From the NCBI GenBank assembly GCA_024274915.1, contig JAJSAC010000063.1, positions 19,976 to 83,975 of the forward strand: DNA of 64,000 bases, given 5' to 3'. This DNA is from Thermodesulfobacteriota bacterium. GTDB taxonomy: Bacteria; Thermosulfidibacterota; Thermosulfidibacteria; Thermosulfidibacterales; B14-G1. The notes beneath the pieces were generated by a model. It made no database searches. It saw only the letters and a list, made by a program, of their open reading frames with translations, and was not told where the DNA came from. Positions 10,396 to 19,865 of the stretch are shown here, piece by piece. The translations under genes and the position numbers were made by a program. How positions within the stretch are numbered: the stretch's first letter is position 1; each line of letters opens with the position of its first letter.

Positions 10396-11834
10396 CGGAA
10401 GAAGATCAGGGTCACTACCACGAATATGGGGATGAGGATCACCAGGGAATATTTGAGGATGTAGCCAAAGAAGCTGGGCATCTCCACTCCGGCTTCTTCG
10501 GCTATGGATCTCACCATGAAGTTGGGAGCGTTACCTATATAGGTGTTGGCTCCCATGAAGACTGCCCCGGCGGAGATGGCCTCCAGGTAGATACCTTTCT
10601 GGGAGATGAGGTGGGCTACAGCTGTTTTTTCAGGCACTCCTGCGAAGAAGCGGCCCAGGGCAGTGTTAAGGAAAGTGAGATAAGTGGGGGCGTTATCCAA
10701 GAAGCTGGAGAGGCCACCTGTAATCCAGAAGAAGTGGTAGGGCTCTCTCACAGAGGCTATCAGGGCCCTGGCGGCACCTTCTTCCCCTGCCCTCAGGATG
10801 GCAAGGGCGGGGATCATGGTCATGAAGATACCGGCGAAAAGAATGGCCACCTCCTGGATGGGGAACCAGGTGAACTCGTTCTCTTCTCTGATCTGCCACG
10901 GGGTGAACTTGAGGGAGAGGAGTCCCATAGCCACCATAGCGGCGTCTCTGATGAGGGACTGGGTACTTCTTTCCACTCCCAGTATCTCTACGTAGCCCAG
11001 GTGGACAATGCCACTGAAAAGTACAGCTGCCACCACTCCCAAGAGGAAGAGGAAGTTGATGGAGCCCACTATTTTCAGTCTTTCCTCATCTTCTTCCCTA
11101 TCGGGCAAGGTCTCTTTTTTGAAATTGATATAGTCCATGATGAAGTAGAGGGCGATGAGAAGGCCGGCCACCGTGAGCATATGGGGTAGGATTTTGAAGG
11201 TCCAGAAAAAAGGCACGCCATGGAGGAATCCCAGGAAGAGGGGGGGATCTCCCAGGGGAGTGAGGGAGCCTCCGATGTTGCATACCAGGAAGATAAAGAA
11301 GACCACCATGTAAGTCTTTTTCTTTCGATAGGCGTTGGCTCTGAGGAAGGGCCTGATGAGGAGCATGGCTGCCCCTGTGGTACCCACCCAGGAAGCCAGG
11401 GCAGTTCCCACTGTCAGCATCCCTGTGTTGACCAAAGGGGTGCCCCGGAGTTTTCCCTTCAGTAGGATACCTCCTGCCACGGTATATAGGGACCACAGGA
11501 GGATGATGAAGGGTATGTAGTCGGCTATGAAGATGTGAAGGATTTCGTGGAGGGCTGCGCCTTTAAAGACCAATAAGAAGGGAATGGCTACTACCAATCC
11601 CCAGAAAGTGGACACTTTTCCAAAGTGGCTGTGCCAGAAATGGGGGACCAGTAGGGGGAAAAGGGCTATGGAGAGGAGAATGCCAGCGAAGGGTATGATG
11701 CTCCATAAAGGTAATTCGGTGCCAAGCTCGTGGGAGACTTCCGATGCCCATGAAGGGGTGGGGAGGATTAGAAGGGTGACACCGACCACACAAAAAATAA
11801 AAACGAGAGAGGCTGAGGATCCTTTATTACTCAT
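10392..11834 (-). CDS. sodium:proton antiporter / ion transporter superfamily membrane protein
   Basis: A 480-residue, strongly hydrophobic protein with about a dozen membrane segments. It has a signal-like first segment ending in WASEVS. Conserved-looking loops include [40 protein letters not shown] and [13 protein letters not shown], plus [19 protein letters not shown] near the end. These TTGAAM/GDPP/DNAP motifs are typical of the NhaD/ArsB-like branch of the ion transporter superfamily, usually Na+/H+ antiporters. The ion is inferred. It has its own promoter and is convergent with rpoD, sharing stop bases. Confidence 0.85.
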   Translation of the reverse strand: MSNKGSSASLVFIFCVVGVTLLILPTPSWASEVSHELGTELPLWSIIPFAGILLSIALFPLLVPHFWHSHFGKVSTFWGLVVAIPFLLVFKGAALHEILHIFIADYIPFIILLWSLYTVAGGILLKGKLRGTPLVNTGMLTVGTALASWVGTTGAAMLLIRPFLRANAYRKKKTYMVVFFIFLVCNIGGSLTPLGDPPLFLGFLHGVPFFWTFKILPHMLTVAGLLIALYFIMDYINFKKETLPDREEDEERLKIVGSINFLFLLGVVAAVLFSGIVHLGYVEILGVERSTQSLIRDAAMVAMGLLSLKFTPWQIREENEFTWFPIQEVAILFAGIFMTMIPALAILRAGEEGAARALIASVREPYHFFWITGGLSSFLDNAPTYLTFLNTALGRFFAGVPEKTAVAHLISQKGIYLEAISAGAVFMGANTYIGNAPNFMVRSIAEEAGVEMPSFFGYILKYSLVILIPIFVVVTLIFFR

Positions 11835-11872
11835 TTGCTCAGCTCCTTGGCCGTATTTCTAAAGACGGCGCA

Positions 11873-11901
11873 GGTATATATCTGTGAAATTCTGTTGTCA
11901 A
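11873..11901 (-). promoter_or_regulatory. sigma-70 promoter for the antiporter gene
   Basis: On the minus strand: TTGACA (positions 11901-11896), an exact 17-base spacer, and TATACC (11878-11873), about 39 bases before the antiporter ATG. The -35 is perfect and the -10 matches at four of six positions. It lies in the 104-base divergent gap shared with pilM. Confidence 0.7.
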
Positions 11902-11938
11902 GGTGGTGTGTTTTTGGTACCAGGGTAGATTAGTTACT

Positions 11939-12997
11939 ATGAGACGGGGTGTTAGAGTGCTTTTATTTAACCTGCTGAAAAGGAGAAAAAAGTACGCCTT
12001 TGGAGTAGACATAGGCCATTCAGGGCTGAAAATAGCGGTGTTTAAGAAAGAAGGTGGAAAGAAAATGGTGGAGAAATTACATTTGAGGAACTTCCCTCCA
12101 GAAGTGATGTCTGAGGGTAAGGTAGTGGATGAAGAAGCAGTGGTAAGGTCCCTTAGAGATTTGTGGAGAGGGGAGTCGTTCCCCAAAGGTACGGTGGTCG
12201 CTGCTGTACCGGGAGGCAATGTGGAAGTGAAAAAAATTAGGCTGCCAGTGATGGATAAGAAAGAACTGGACAGGTATGTTGCTTTAGAAGCGGAACGAGT
12301 TTTTGCTATGCCCTTTCTCAGTCTGGTTATAGACTATGTGGTCCTGAAAGAGGAGAAGGATTACACGGATCTGTTGGTTGTAGCTGTCCCCAGGGAAAAA
12401 GTTACTATGGTTAGAGAACTTTTTTATAAGGCTGGAATAGAGCTTCATGTATTGGAGGTGAATGCTTTGGCTTTATATCACCTTCTCACTTTTTTAGATG
12501 GTGAAAGGTTTAAAGGTCTTTCCGTGCTTTTGGATGTAGGTAAGAGTACGACCACTGTGGTGATAATTCTAGACGGTGAGCTCCTTTGTGCCAAGGAAGT
12601 GTTTGTGGGAGGAGATGTGGTCACTGAGATGATTCAGAATGAGGAAGGTTTAACTTATGGAGAAGCAGAAGCACTGAAGAGAGGGGGGTTTTCACAAAAA
12701 CCGTATAAGAGGAAAATTCTAGACAAGTTTGTTATTTCCTTGGGCCATGAGTTGAAACTGGTGTTGGATAGCTGTAGACTATGGTTGGAATCGGGAGAAG
12801 GAGAGGTGAAGAGGGTTTTTTATACGGGAGGGGGAGCTTTATTAGAGGATTTTGATAAAGCTTTTGAAGAAAGGTTTGACGTAGAGGTTAAAAGTGTGTA
12901 TTATTTGGATTTTGAAGGGGTGCTGGGAGAGGGGGGTGAGGCATTGGATAGACATTCTGTGGCGTTGGGTTTGTCTATCAGAGGGGCATCAGTATGA
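11939..12997 (+). CDS. pilM: type IV pilus assembly ATPase-like protein PilM
   Basis: A 352-residue actin-like protein of the type IVa pilus or type II secretion alignment complex. It sits in the cytoplasm and binds the N-terminus of PilN. The opening KRRKKYAFGVDIGHSGLKIAVF is the phosphate-binding start of the fold, and LSVLLDVGKSTTTVVII and FYTGGGALLEDF are the second phosphate and adenosine motifs. A GTG at 11957 is an alternative start giving a more family-like VLLFNLLKRRKK opening. The gene and its next two neighbours are visibly A+T-richer than the rest of the window. It overlaps pilN by ATGA. Confidence 0.9.
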   Translation: MRRGVRVLLFNLLKRRKKYAFGVDIGHSGLKIAVFKKEGGKKMVEKLHLRNFPPEVMSEGKVVDEEAVVRSLRDLWRGESFPKGTVVAAVPGGNVEVKKIRLPVMDKKELDRYVALEAERVFAMPFLSLVIDYVVLKEEKDYTDLLVVAVPREKVTMVRELFYKAGIELHVLEVNALALYHLLTFLDGERFKGLSVLLDVGKSTTTVVIILDGELLCAKEVFVGGDVVTEMIQNEEGLTYGEAEALKRGGFSQKPYKRKILDKFVISLGHELKLVLDSCRLWLESGEGEVKRVFYTGGGALLEDFDKAFEERFDVEVKSVYYLDFEGVLGEGGEALDRHSVALGLSIRGASV

Positions 12998-13584
12998 ATA
13001 AAGCAGAAGTTGTAGGCATAAATCTACTTAAAAGAGAGGTCAAAAGGCCTGTTGCAAGAAGGGTGGGAAGGAGGCCTGGAGAGAGGCGACCCTTCAGTTT
13101 AGACAGGGATAAAGCGATTATACTTGCCCTATTCCTGGTTTTTCTCCTGGGTTTTGGCGGATATTATTTGAAGCTGGAGAGCACCATCAAGGCCAAGGAG
13201 AGGATTCTGGTGGAAAAGAAAACCGAGTTGAAGAAGCTGGAAAAGGTCTACACCAGAATAAAGCTCTTGGAGGCCAGGAAACAGGAACTTCAAAGAATGG
13301 TGAAGGTGATTGAGAACCTCTCTTCAGGCAGGGATAGAGTGGTGCGATTTTTTGAAAAGCTAGAGGGCGCTCTCCCAGAGAATTCTTGGTTAAATTCGCT
13401 TAACTTTAAGGGAAATGAAGTGCGGCTAGTGGGGTACTCCCTTGAGGATAACGGCGTAGCAGACTTCATGGAAAATCTGTCGCGTGTTGAAGGGGTTTCC
13501 CGTTGCAAGTTGAAGTATATAAAAGAGGTGGGACTTGCCGGTATGAAGGTTAAACAGTTTGCTCTCACAGCTTTTTTGAGGTAG
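12994..13584 (+). CDS. pilN: type IV pilus inner-membrane protein PilN
   Basis: A 196-residue bitopic protein. The cytoplasmic start EVVGINLLKRE is the conserved PilM-binding sequence. It is followed by a basic stretch, one membrane span (AIILALFLVFLLGFGGYYL), a coiled coil (about 65-110) and a small ferredoxin-like periplasmic domain. It forms the PilM-PilN-PilO-PilP bridge that aligns the inner-membrane machine with PilQ. It starts in an ATGA overlap with pilM. Confidence 0.9.
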   Translation: MNKAEVVGINLLKREVKRPVARRVGRRPGERRPFSLDRDKAIILALFLVFLLGFGGYYLKLESTIKAKERILVEKKTELKKLEKVYTRIKLLEARKQELQRMVKVIENLSSGRDRVVRFFEKLEGALPENSWLNSLNFKGNEVRLVGYSLEDNGVADFMENLSRVEGVSRCKLKYIKEVGLAGMKVKQFALTAFLR

Positions 13585-13594
13585 GGTGCTGCCC

Positions 13595-14191
13595 ATGGAC
13601 AAGAGCCTTTTGAAGAAGGTATTGGCCTCTGTTCTATTGCTGGTGGCTTTGGGGTATGTGGGTAATTTATACGTTCTAAAACCCAAGAAAGAGCAGATCA
13701 CAAGATTGGATAGAGAGATCAAGAATGTAACCTTAAAGATAGAGAAAGGCAAGAAAGCCCTGAGAAGAGAAAAGGCCCTCACTAAAGAGATTGCAGCATT
13801 GGAAGCCAAGCTGGAAACTATGAAATCTGTGCTCCCTACTAAGGAGGAGATTCCGGGTCTCATAAGAGAGATATCCAGGTTGGGCTATTATAATAGGATC
13901 AATTACGCCCTATTTCAGCCTGGAAGGGAGGTGGTCAAAGCGGACCAGGGTTACGCTATTCTGGCTATCAGACTTGAGTTCAAGGCTTTTTATCCCCAGC
14001 TTATTTCTCTTTTAAGCGGTATTTCTAAAATGGAGAGGCTGGTAAAGCCCGTAACCCTGAAGGTTCTTTATGCTTCCAAGGGTAGGAAGGTGGTTCTGGA
14101 GAACCCCCACCTGATGGTGAAATGTGTCTTGGAGACCTACAGGTATGTGCCTCTCCAGAAGGTAAAGGAGAAGAAGGGTGGTAAGAAATAG
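13595..14191 (+). CDS. pilO: type IV pilus inner-membrane protein PilO
   Basis: A 198-residue bitopic protein: one membrane span near the start (VLASVLLLVALGYVGNLYVL), a coiled coil (about 35-80) and a periplasmic ferredoxin-like domain. The sequence LPTKEEIPGLIREISRLG is typical of PilO. The ATG at 13595 is taken rather than the GTG at 13586 because the ribosome site GAGGTAGGG would overlap the GTG. It is placed directly after pilN and overlaps pilP by 14 bases. Its partners are PilN and PilP. Confidence 0.9.
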   Translation: MDKSLLKKVLASVLLLVALGYVGNLYVLKPKKEQITRLDREIKNVTLKIEKGKKALRREKALTKEIAALEAKLETMKSVLPTKEEIPGLIREISRLGYYNRINYALFQPGREVVKADQGYAILAIRLEFKAFYPQLISLLSGISKMERLVKPVTLKVLYASKGRKVVLENPHLMVKCVLETYRYVPLQKVKEKKGGKK

Positions 14192-14588
14192 GATTATAGG
14201 AATCTTGATGATCGTGGGATTGGTTGTCTTTTCTCTCACGTCCCTCATGGCCTGGGGGGAAGTGGAGAAGAAGGGGGGCTTGACCCCTCCTTCGGTGGTG
14301 ATACGGAATCCTTTCCAGCCGCCTCCCGCCGTCACCAAAAGGTTGTTGCGTGCTAAAAGGGCCAATGTTCTCCTTTCTCCCCTTCAGAAGTACGATGTGG
14401 AGTCTTTTGTGCTTACAGGTGTCGTGGATGATATGGCTATGGTGGTTTCTCCAGACGGAGCCACCTACATTATAAGAAAGGGTACTCAAATAGGTAAATA
14501 TGGGGAAGAGGTGGTGGGGGTTTACAGAGATAGAGTGGCGATAAAAAGAGGGAACAAGGTCATATATCTCGCCTTTCCCAAGGATTGA
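14178..14588 (+). CDS. pilP: type IV pilus lipoprotein-like protein PilP
   Basis: A 136-residue protein with an N-terminal hydrophobic segment (IIGILMIVGLVVFSLTSLM). There is no Cys, so it is not lipidated as PilP is in Pseudomonas. A disordered proline-bearing linker (NPFQPPPA) follows, then the PilP beta domain with SFVLTGVVDDMAMVVSPDG and YIIRKGTQIGKYGEEVV. The domain is known to bind the N-terminal part of PilQ. The start is GTG inside the end of pilO. The lost lipobox is the only odd point; order and length fit the pilMNOPQ operon. Confidence 0.87.
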   Translation: MVRNRIIGILMIVGLVVFSLTSLMAWGEVEKKGGLTPPSVVIRNPFQPPPAVTKRLLRAKRANVLLSPLQKYDVESFVLTGVVDDMAMVVSPDGATYIIRKGTQIGKYGEEVVGVYRDRVAIKRGNKVIYLAFPKD

Positions 14589-14605
14589 ATTAAGGAGAGG
14601 TTATT

Positions 14606-16756
14606 ATGAGGGTAAAATGGTTACTTTGGGTGATTGGAGGGTTGCTGGCTTTTGGACTGGGTCTGGCAGAAGCCAAGGGGGCAGTTTATACAATTCAAAT
14701 TGCTGCCATTAAACATGCCAATAATCTGCCTGTCCTTGAGAAAGAGGCCATGGAGTTTTCACAGAAAGTGGGTCTCCCCGTGTTTCTGGTCCAGAAGGAC
14801 TCCACCTATGCCCTCATGGTGGGCCATTTCACCAGCCAGAGTGAGGGAAGTGTTTTCAAGGACAAGATATCCGATACTTTTCCCGATGCTTTTGTGATTC
14901 CTTGGAAGGGTATGAAAGTGGTGGAGGTTTTCAAAGGGGGAACTCCTGTTAAGGAGGGTGATGTATCTCAGGCCAAGAGCCCCTCTCCACCTGAGAAGAA
15001 GTCTGGCGCTGTGGAGGAGGGGAAGACAAGGGTGACCGGGGAGAAGATGGGTGGACTTCCCAAGGGTATTTATCCCAAGAACTCCCTTGTCAAAATCAAG
15101 GCCTTGGGATCCGCTCTGGTTTTGGTGGGTATGAATCCCTGGGGGTTTGTGGATCTAGAGAAGTTCTATCCACCCCTCCGTTATGTTGTTCATCTTTTTA
15201 ACACCAGCCCCGCTGTCACCCTGGATACCCTCTATTCTCCCACTCCTGGGGTGGAGAAGGTGAAGATCCTCTTCGATTATGTGGATAGGAAAACAGACGT
15301 GGTGATCTACCCTTCCGGTCCCACCCCTCTGGCACTGGAGAAGAGGGGAAAGGTGCTGGTCCTTTCCCTGAGGGGTCTTCAGGAAGAAGTTGGGGAGAAG
15401 AAGGGGGAGGTGAAGGCCTCTGTTCCCACCTTTGAAGGGAAGAAAAAGGTCTATACGGGGAAGAAGGTATCCTTAGAGTTTAAAAACGCCGACATAAGGG
15501 ACGTTATAAGGATACTGTCCGAGGTGAGTGGCCTCAATTTCGTTGTGGACCCTGATGTTAAAGGGACGGTGACCGTGAAGCTGGACAATGTCCCTTGGGA
15601 TCAGGCCTTGGACGTGATTCTTAGGACAAATAGATTGGGCAAGGTGGTGGAAGACGGCATAGTGAGGATAGGTACCCTTAAGAGTCTGGCCCAGGAGGGG
15701 CAGGCCCAGGAGTCTGCAAGGAAGGCCTTAGAGAAGACGAAGCCATTGGTATTGGAGGTAATTCCCCTCAATTTCGTGGAGGCGAGTAAGGTTAAGACCC
15801 TTATAACACCCCTCTTGAGTGATAGTGGTAAGGTGGACTATCTCGAGAGGATCAACGCCCTGGTGGTGAAGGACAACGCCGAAAGGATAGCTAAGATAAA
15901 GGACTTTGTGAAGAAAATAGACACACCTACCCCCCAGATCCAGATAGGGGCCAGGATTGTGGAGATTGTGACCACCTACATGAAGGAGTTGGGAATCCAG
16001 TGGGGGTTCTTGTGGAGACAGACCCGTACAGATATGCTCTTTCCTTACTCTTTCGGGGTGGGGGGTGGAGTGTCCACTGCTCCTGCCGCTACCCAGGCCT
16101 TGACCACTATGGAGGGGGTGTCTGGTTGGTCTCCCGCTTCCATAGCCCCCGGCTATGTGGTGGATCTACCCGCAGCAGTCATGACCGGTTCGGGTGGGGC
16201 TATTGCAGCCAGTTTGTTGAACGCCAGCGAGACTTTTGGCCTGGACATTCGTCTTTCTGCTCTGGAGGAGGAGGGTGTAGCCAGAACCGTTTCCAATCCC
16301 AAGCTGGTCACCTTGGATAATCAGGAGGCGGAAATCAGCCAGGGATATGAGATTCCCTTCGCCACGGTGTCTGAGTCTGGTACCCAGACGGAGTTTAAAG
16401 AGGCAAAACTTAAGCTCCTGGTGAAACCCCATGTCACTTCTAGTGGTGACATTGTGATGGATGTGGAAGTCTCAAAGGATTCGCCCGATTTTACCCACGT
16501 GACCCCTGACGGTGTGCCTATCCAGACCCGTTCTGTGAAGACATCGGTTCGGATGAAGAACGGGGACACCCTCATCATAGGTGGCATATATGAGATGACC
16601 AAGAGCAAGAAGAACAATCAGGTACCCGGGCTGAGCCGCATTCCTCTGTTGAGCTGGCTCTTCCGCCATAGATCAGAGAACCTGGAAAAGAGGGAACTTC
16701 TCATCTTTATCACTCCCACGGTGATTGAGGCCGGGATAGTTCAAGGGAAGAGATGA
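14606..16756 (+). CDS. pilQ: type IV pilus secretin PilQ with an N-terminal SPOR-like domain
   Basis: A 716-residue outer-membrane secretin through which the pilus passes. Order: signal peptide (to about 24); a region of about 75 residues opening [14 protein letters not shown] and containing [14 protein letters not shown] that looks like a SPOR domain; a linker; an AMIN-like region (about 155-255); the STN/N0 domain ([20 protein letters not shown]); an N1/NolW domain ([17 protein letters not shown]); and the secretin channel (from about 450) with [28 protein letters not shown] and [14 protein letters not shown]. Secretins usually carry AMIN domains as the peptidoglycan binder; a SPOR-like domain in front is unusual. 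The ATGA overlap with aroC joins pilus and shikimate genes. Confidence 0.92.
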   Translation: MRVKWLLWVIGGLLAFGLGLAEAKGAVYTIQIAAIKHANNLPVLEKEAMEFSQKVGLPVFLVQKDSTYALMVGHFTSQSEGSVFKDKISDTFPDAFVIPWKGMKVVEVFKGGTPVKEGDVSQAKSPSPPEKKSGAVEEGKTRVTGEKMGGLPKGIYPKNSLVKIKALGSALVLVGMNPWGFVDLEKFYPPLRYVVHLFNTSPAVTLDTLYSPTPGVEKVKILFDYVDRKTDVVIYPSGPTPLALEKRGKVLVLSLRGLQEEVGEKKGEVKASVPTFEGKKKVYTGKKVSLEFKNADIRDVIRILSEVSGLNFVVDPDVKGTVTVKLDNVPWDQALDVILRTNRLGKVVEDGIVRIGTLKSLAQEGQAQESARKALEKTKPLVLEVIPLNFVEASKVKTLITPLLSDSGKVDYLERINALVVKDNAERIAKIKDFVKKIDTPTPQIQIGARIVEIVTTYMKELGIQWGFLWRQTRTDMLFPYSFGVGGGVSTAPAATQALTTMEGVSGWSPASIAPGYVVDLPAAVMTGSGGAIAASLLNASETFGLDIRLSALEEEGVARTVSNPKLVTLDNQEAEISQGYEIPFATVSESGTQTEFKEAKLKLLVKPHVTSSGDIVMDVEVSKDSPDFTHVTPDGVPIQTRSVKTSVRMKNGDTLIIGGIYEMTKSKKNNQVPGLSRIPLLSWLFRHRSENLEKRELLIFITPTVIEAGIVQGKR

Positions 16757-17886
16757 GGTTTCTCACGGCGGGGGAGTCCCACGGGGCTGCCCTAGTTGCC
16801 ATAGTCGAGGGCGTACCCGCCCATCTGCCCATTGCGGCTGACTACATCGATGCCCATCTGGCCAGGCGCCAGGTGGGCATCGGTCGTGGTGGACGAATGA
16901 AGATAGAGAGGGACAGGGTGCAGATTCTATCCGGCGTGCGGGGCGGCTTCACCCTGGGATCACCCATTGCCCTCCTTATAGAGAACCTGGACTGGCCCAA
17001 TTGGGAAAGGGTGATGGCCGTGGAGGGTTCTTTGGAGGGGGAGAAGGTGACCAAGCCCCGCCCGGGGCATGCGGATCTCTCCGGGGCCCTTAAGTACCTT
17101 CACCGGGACATGAGGAACGTGTTGGAAAGGGCCAGTGCTCGGGAGACGGCAGCCAGAACGGCGGTAGGGGCAGTGGCCAGGAGGCTTCTGGAGGAGTTGG
17201 GTATAGTTGTTCTCTCCCATGTGGTGAGCATTGGACCTGTGGTGGTGGAGGAGGTGGTCTTTGACCGGGTGGAGGATTCTCCTTTGAGGTGTGGTGATCC
17301 CCGGGCAGAGGAAGCCATGAAGGAGGCTATATTTCGTGCCCAGGATGAAGGTGACACCTTGGGCGGTGTTTTTGAGGTGAGGGCAAGGGGGGTACTGCCC
17401 GGGTTGGGGAGCTATGTCCAATGGGACAGGCGTCTGGATGCCAGGTTGGCCCAGGCCATTATCTCCATTCCTGGGGTGAAAGGGGTGGAGATAGGTGAGG
17501 CCTTTTCCCTCTCTTCCAAGCCCGGCTCCCACGTCCACGATGCCATCTATTGGAGTGCTGAGAGGGGTTTTTACCGTGAAACCAACAGGGCTGGGGGTAT
17601 TGAAGGGGGCGTGAGCAATGGCGAGGAAATAGTGGTAAGGGGAGCCATGAAACCCATCCCTACCCTTTCCAGGCCTCTGGACTCGGTGGATATTGAGACC
17701 AAGGAGCCCTTTCCCTCCCATAAGGAGAGGTCCGACGTTTGTGCCGTACCTGCTGCAGGGGTGGTGGCGGAGGCCATGGTGGCTTGGATATTGGCCCAGG
17801 CTGTTATGGAGAAGATGGGTGGGGACACTCTGGAAGAGGTGAAGAAGCGTTGGGAGGAGCATCGGGAGAAGGTGAGGACCTTCTGA
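16753..17886 (+). CDS. aroC: chorismate synthase
   Basis: A 377-residue enzyme of the last shikimate step, converting 5-enolpyruvylshikimate-3-phosphate to chorismate with reduced FMN. Signature parts: [26 protein letters not shown] and [13 protein letters not shown], plus [10 protein letters not shown], the FMN/substrate-binding segment. [14 protein letters not shown] and [14 protein letters not shown] lie near the end. The length is normal. It starts in an ATGA overlap with pilQ, so its expression is probably tied to the pilus operon, and is followed without a gap by aroK and aroQ. Confidence 0.97.
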   Translation: MRFLTAGESHGAALVAIVEGVPAHLPIAADYIDAHLARRQVGIGRGGRMKIERDRVQILSGVRGGFTLGSPIALLIENLDWPNWERVMAVEGSLEGEKVTKPRPGHADLSGALKYLHRDMRNVLERASARETAARTAVGAVARRLLEELGIVVLSHVVSIGPVVVEEVVFDRVEDSPLRCGDPRAEEAMKEAIFRAQDEGDTLGGVFEVRARGVLPGLGSYVQWDRRLDARLAQAIISIPGVKGVEIGEAFSLSSKPGSHVHDAIYWSAERGFYRETNRAGGIEGGVSNGEEIVVRGAMKPIPTLSRPLDSVDIETKEPFPSHKERSDVCAVPAAGVVAEAMVAWILAQAVMEKMGGDTLEEVKKRWEEHREKVRTF

Positions 17887-18383
17887 AGGGGCGGCCCCTT
17901 TTTCTGTTGGGTTTCATGGGGTCAGGGAAGAGCACCGTGGGCCTCCTACTGGCTAAGGCTCTGGGTTGTCCCTTTGTCGATTTGGATGCCCTCATTGTGG
18001 AGCGGGTGGGTAGGAGCATTGAGGACATCTTTGATACCGAGGGGGAAGAGGGTTTCAGGAGGTACGAGACCCAGGCCTTAAGGGCAGTGGCTAGGAAAGC
18101 CTCGGTGGTGGCCACCGGTGGGGGGGTGGTGACCCGTGAGGAAAACTGGGGGGTGCTGAATAGTGGCATTACGGTGGCCCTTACAGCATCTCCTGGTGCG
18201 TTAAGGCGGAGGTTGAGAAGGGGTGATGGACGCCCCCTTCTTCGGGGTGAGAAGGGTTGGGAGGAGTTGCTGATAGAGAGGGAACCCCTTTACAGGAGGG
18301 CCTGGCTGGTTATAGATACTACAAACTTGACGCCCCGAGAGGTGGTCGATCGCATCTTGAGGGCTCTCGAGGAGGGGTCTTGA
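17883..18383 (+). CDS. aroK: shikimate kinase (start codon uncertain, probably CTG)
   Basis: About 166 residues. The P-loop [11 protein letters not shown] near residue 11, the DLD metal motif (FVDLDALI), the FRRYETQAL shikimate-binding segment and [11 protein letters not shown] mark shikimate kinase. No ATG, GTG or TTG lies between the aroC stop and the first beta strand except a TTG inside that strand. The CTG at 17883 forms a CTGA overlap with the aroC stop and has AAGGTGAGG five bases upstream. The other option is a TTG at 17850, adding 11 residues. It ends in a TTGA overlap with aroQ. Confidence 0.9.
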   Translation: MKGRPLFLLGFMGSGKSTVGLLLAKALGCPFVDLDALIVERVGRSIEDIFDTEGEEGFRRYETQALRAVARKASVVATGGGVVTREENWGVLNSGITVALTASPGALRRRLRRGDGRPLLRGEKGWEELLIEREPLYRRAWLVIDTTNLTPREVVDRILRALEEGS

Positions 18384-18832
18384 AGGTCTTGGTCGTTAAC
18401 GGTCCTAACATGAATCTCTTGGGCAAGAGAGAGAGGGATCTATACGGCTCCTGGACTTTGGAGGATCTCCAGGGGGCTTTAAGGGAGAAGGGGAGGACTC
18501 TGGGCATAGTGGTGGATTTTTTCCAGTCCAACCACGAGGGGGAGATTGTTGAGAAAATTCAGGGGGCCGAAGATTACGACTATCTTGTGGTCAATGCAGC
18601 TGCCTATACCCATACCAGCGTTGCTATAAGGGATGCCCTTCTTGCCTTGGGTAAACCTTTCATAGAGGTACATATGACCAACGTTTATGCCCGAGAGCCC
18701 TTCCGTCATCGCTCTTATCTCTCCGACGTGGCAATGGGTCAGGTAGTGGGTTTCGGTGTATGGAGCTACTTTTTGGCTTTAGATGCTTTGGGCTATATGG
18801 GGGAGGGTAGGGGTGGACCTGGAGGGGATTAG
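18380..18832 (+). CDS. aroQ: 3-dehydroquinate dehydratase, type II
   Basis: About 150 residues. The start [22 protein letters not shown] carries the active-site Tyr (LYG). FFQSNHEGEIVEKI, VVNAAAYTHTSVAIRDAL and FIEVHMTNVYAREPFRHRSYLS give the rest of the dodecameric type II enzyme. The start is TTG at 18380 in a TTGA overlap with aroK, with GAGGAGGGG just before; the family begins exactly there. It dehydrates 3-dehydroquinate to 3-dehydroshikimate. It overlaps the following peptidase gene by 20 bases. Confidence 0.94.
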   Translation: MKVLVVNGPNMNLLGKRERDLYGSWTLEDLQGALREKGRTLGIVVDFFQSNHEGEIVEKIQGAEDYDYLVVNAAAYTHTSVAIRDALLALGKPFIEVHMTNVYAREPFRHRSYLSDVAMGQVVGFGVWSYFLALDALGYMGEGRGGPGGD

Positions 18833-19865
18833 GGAAAGGCTTTCCAGGGAGGAGGTGGAAGCTTTTCTCATATCCAATATCGTTAATGTCCGTTATGTCT
18901 CGGGTTTTACTGGTTCTTCTGCCTTTATTCTCATCAGCTCCAAGGAGGTGCTCTTTGTGACCGATCCCCGGTACGGAGAACAGGCTTCTTCCCAAATCCC
19001 CCCTTTCTACGATTTGGTGGTACTTAAACCGGGAGAGCGCCTCTCCTCGGTGATTAAAGGGAAAGGATGGTCTTCTCTGGCTGTGGAAGACTCCATTACC
19101 CTGGCCCAGTACAACTCTCTGAAAGAGGGACTGGAGGGGGTAGAGTTGGTGGCGTGGAAGGGAGTGGTGGAGACAGCCAGGAGGATAAAGGCACCTTGGG
19201 AAGTGGAAAAAATGAGGGGAGCTGTGGCCCTGGCTCAGGAGGCCTTTAATAGGCTCAGGGGCGTGATGAGACCTGGAGTGGTCGAGAGGGATTTAGCTCT
19301 GGAATTGGAGTTTGTCATGAGGAAGGCCGGGGCGGAGGGTGTGGCCTTTCCTGCTATTGTGGCCTCTGGCCCTCGATCGGCCCTACCCCACGGAGAGGCC
19401 TCTTCTAGGACCATAGGAGAAGAGGATTTGGTTGTGTTGGATTTTGGGGCCCGGTGGCAGGGCTACTACTCTGACATGACTCGGACCCTGAAATTCGGCC
19501 AGTGGCGGAGTTGGGAGAGGAAGGTTTGTCGGGTGGTCCTGGAGGCCCAGCAGGCAGCCTTGGAGGTGGTGAAGCCTGGGGTCGAGGCCAGAGAGGTGGA
19601 CGCTGTGGCCCGGGGGGTTATAGAGAAGGCAGGTTATGGGGAGTTTTTCGGCCATGGCTTGGGCCACGGGGTGGGGCTGGAGGTTCACGAGGCCCCTTCC
19701 CTTTCTCCCTCATCCCGGGATGTGCTGGAGGAGGGGATGGTTTTCACTGTGGAGCCTGGTATCTATCTTCCTGGTAAAGGGGGTGTGAGAATAGAGGACA
19801 TGGTCTATCTGGGTTTGGAGGGACCGGAAGTGCTCACCAGCCTTCCCAGGGAGGTGGAGGAATGA
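18813..19865 (+). CDS. M24 metallopeptidase, Xaa-Pro aminopeptidase type
   Basis: A 350-residue creatinase-fold protein. The N-terminal domain (FLISNIVNVRYVSGFTGSSAFILI) is followed by the pita-bread catalytic domain. Metal ligands are visible as LDFGARWQGYYSDMTRT (two Asp), GHGLGHGVGLEVHEAP (His), EEGMVFTVEPGIY (Glu) and VRIEDM (Glu). Known role: removing the N-terminal residue from peptides with Pro at position two. The GTG start gives MDLEGIRERL and sits inside the end of aroQ. In many bacteria this gene precedes efp; here it precedes a thioesterase instead. Confidence 0.92.
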   Translation: MDLEGIRERLSREEVEAFLISNIVNVRYVSGFTGSSAFILISSKEVLFVTDPRYGEQASSQIPPFYDLVVLKPGERLSSVIKGKGWSSLAVEDSITLAQYNSLKEGLEGVELVAWKGVVETARRIKAPWEVEKMRGAVALAQEAFNRLRGVMRPGVVERDLALELEFVMRKAGAEGVAFPAIVASGPRSALPHGEASSRTIGEEDLVVLDFGARWQGYYSDMTRTLKFGQWRSWERKVCRVVLEAQQAALEVVKPGVEAREVDAVARGVIEKAGYGEFFGHGLGHGVGLEVHEAPSLSPSSRDVLEEGMVFTVEPGIYLPGKGGVRIEDMVYLGLEGPEVLTSLPREVEE

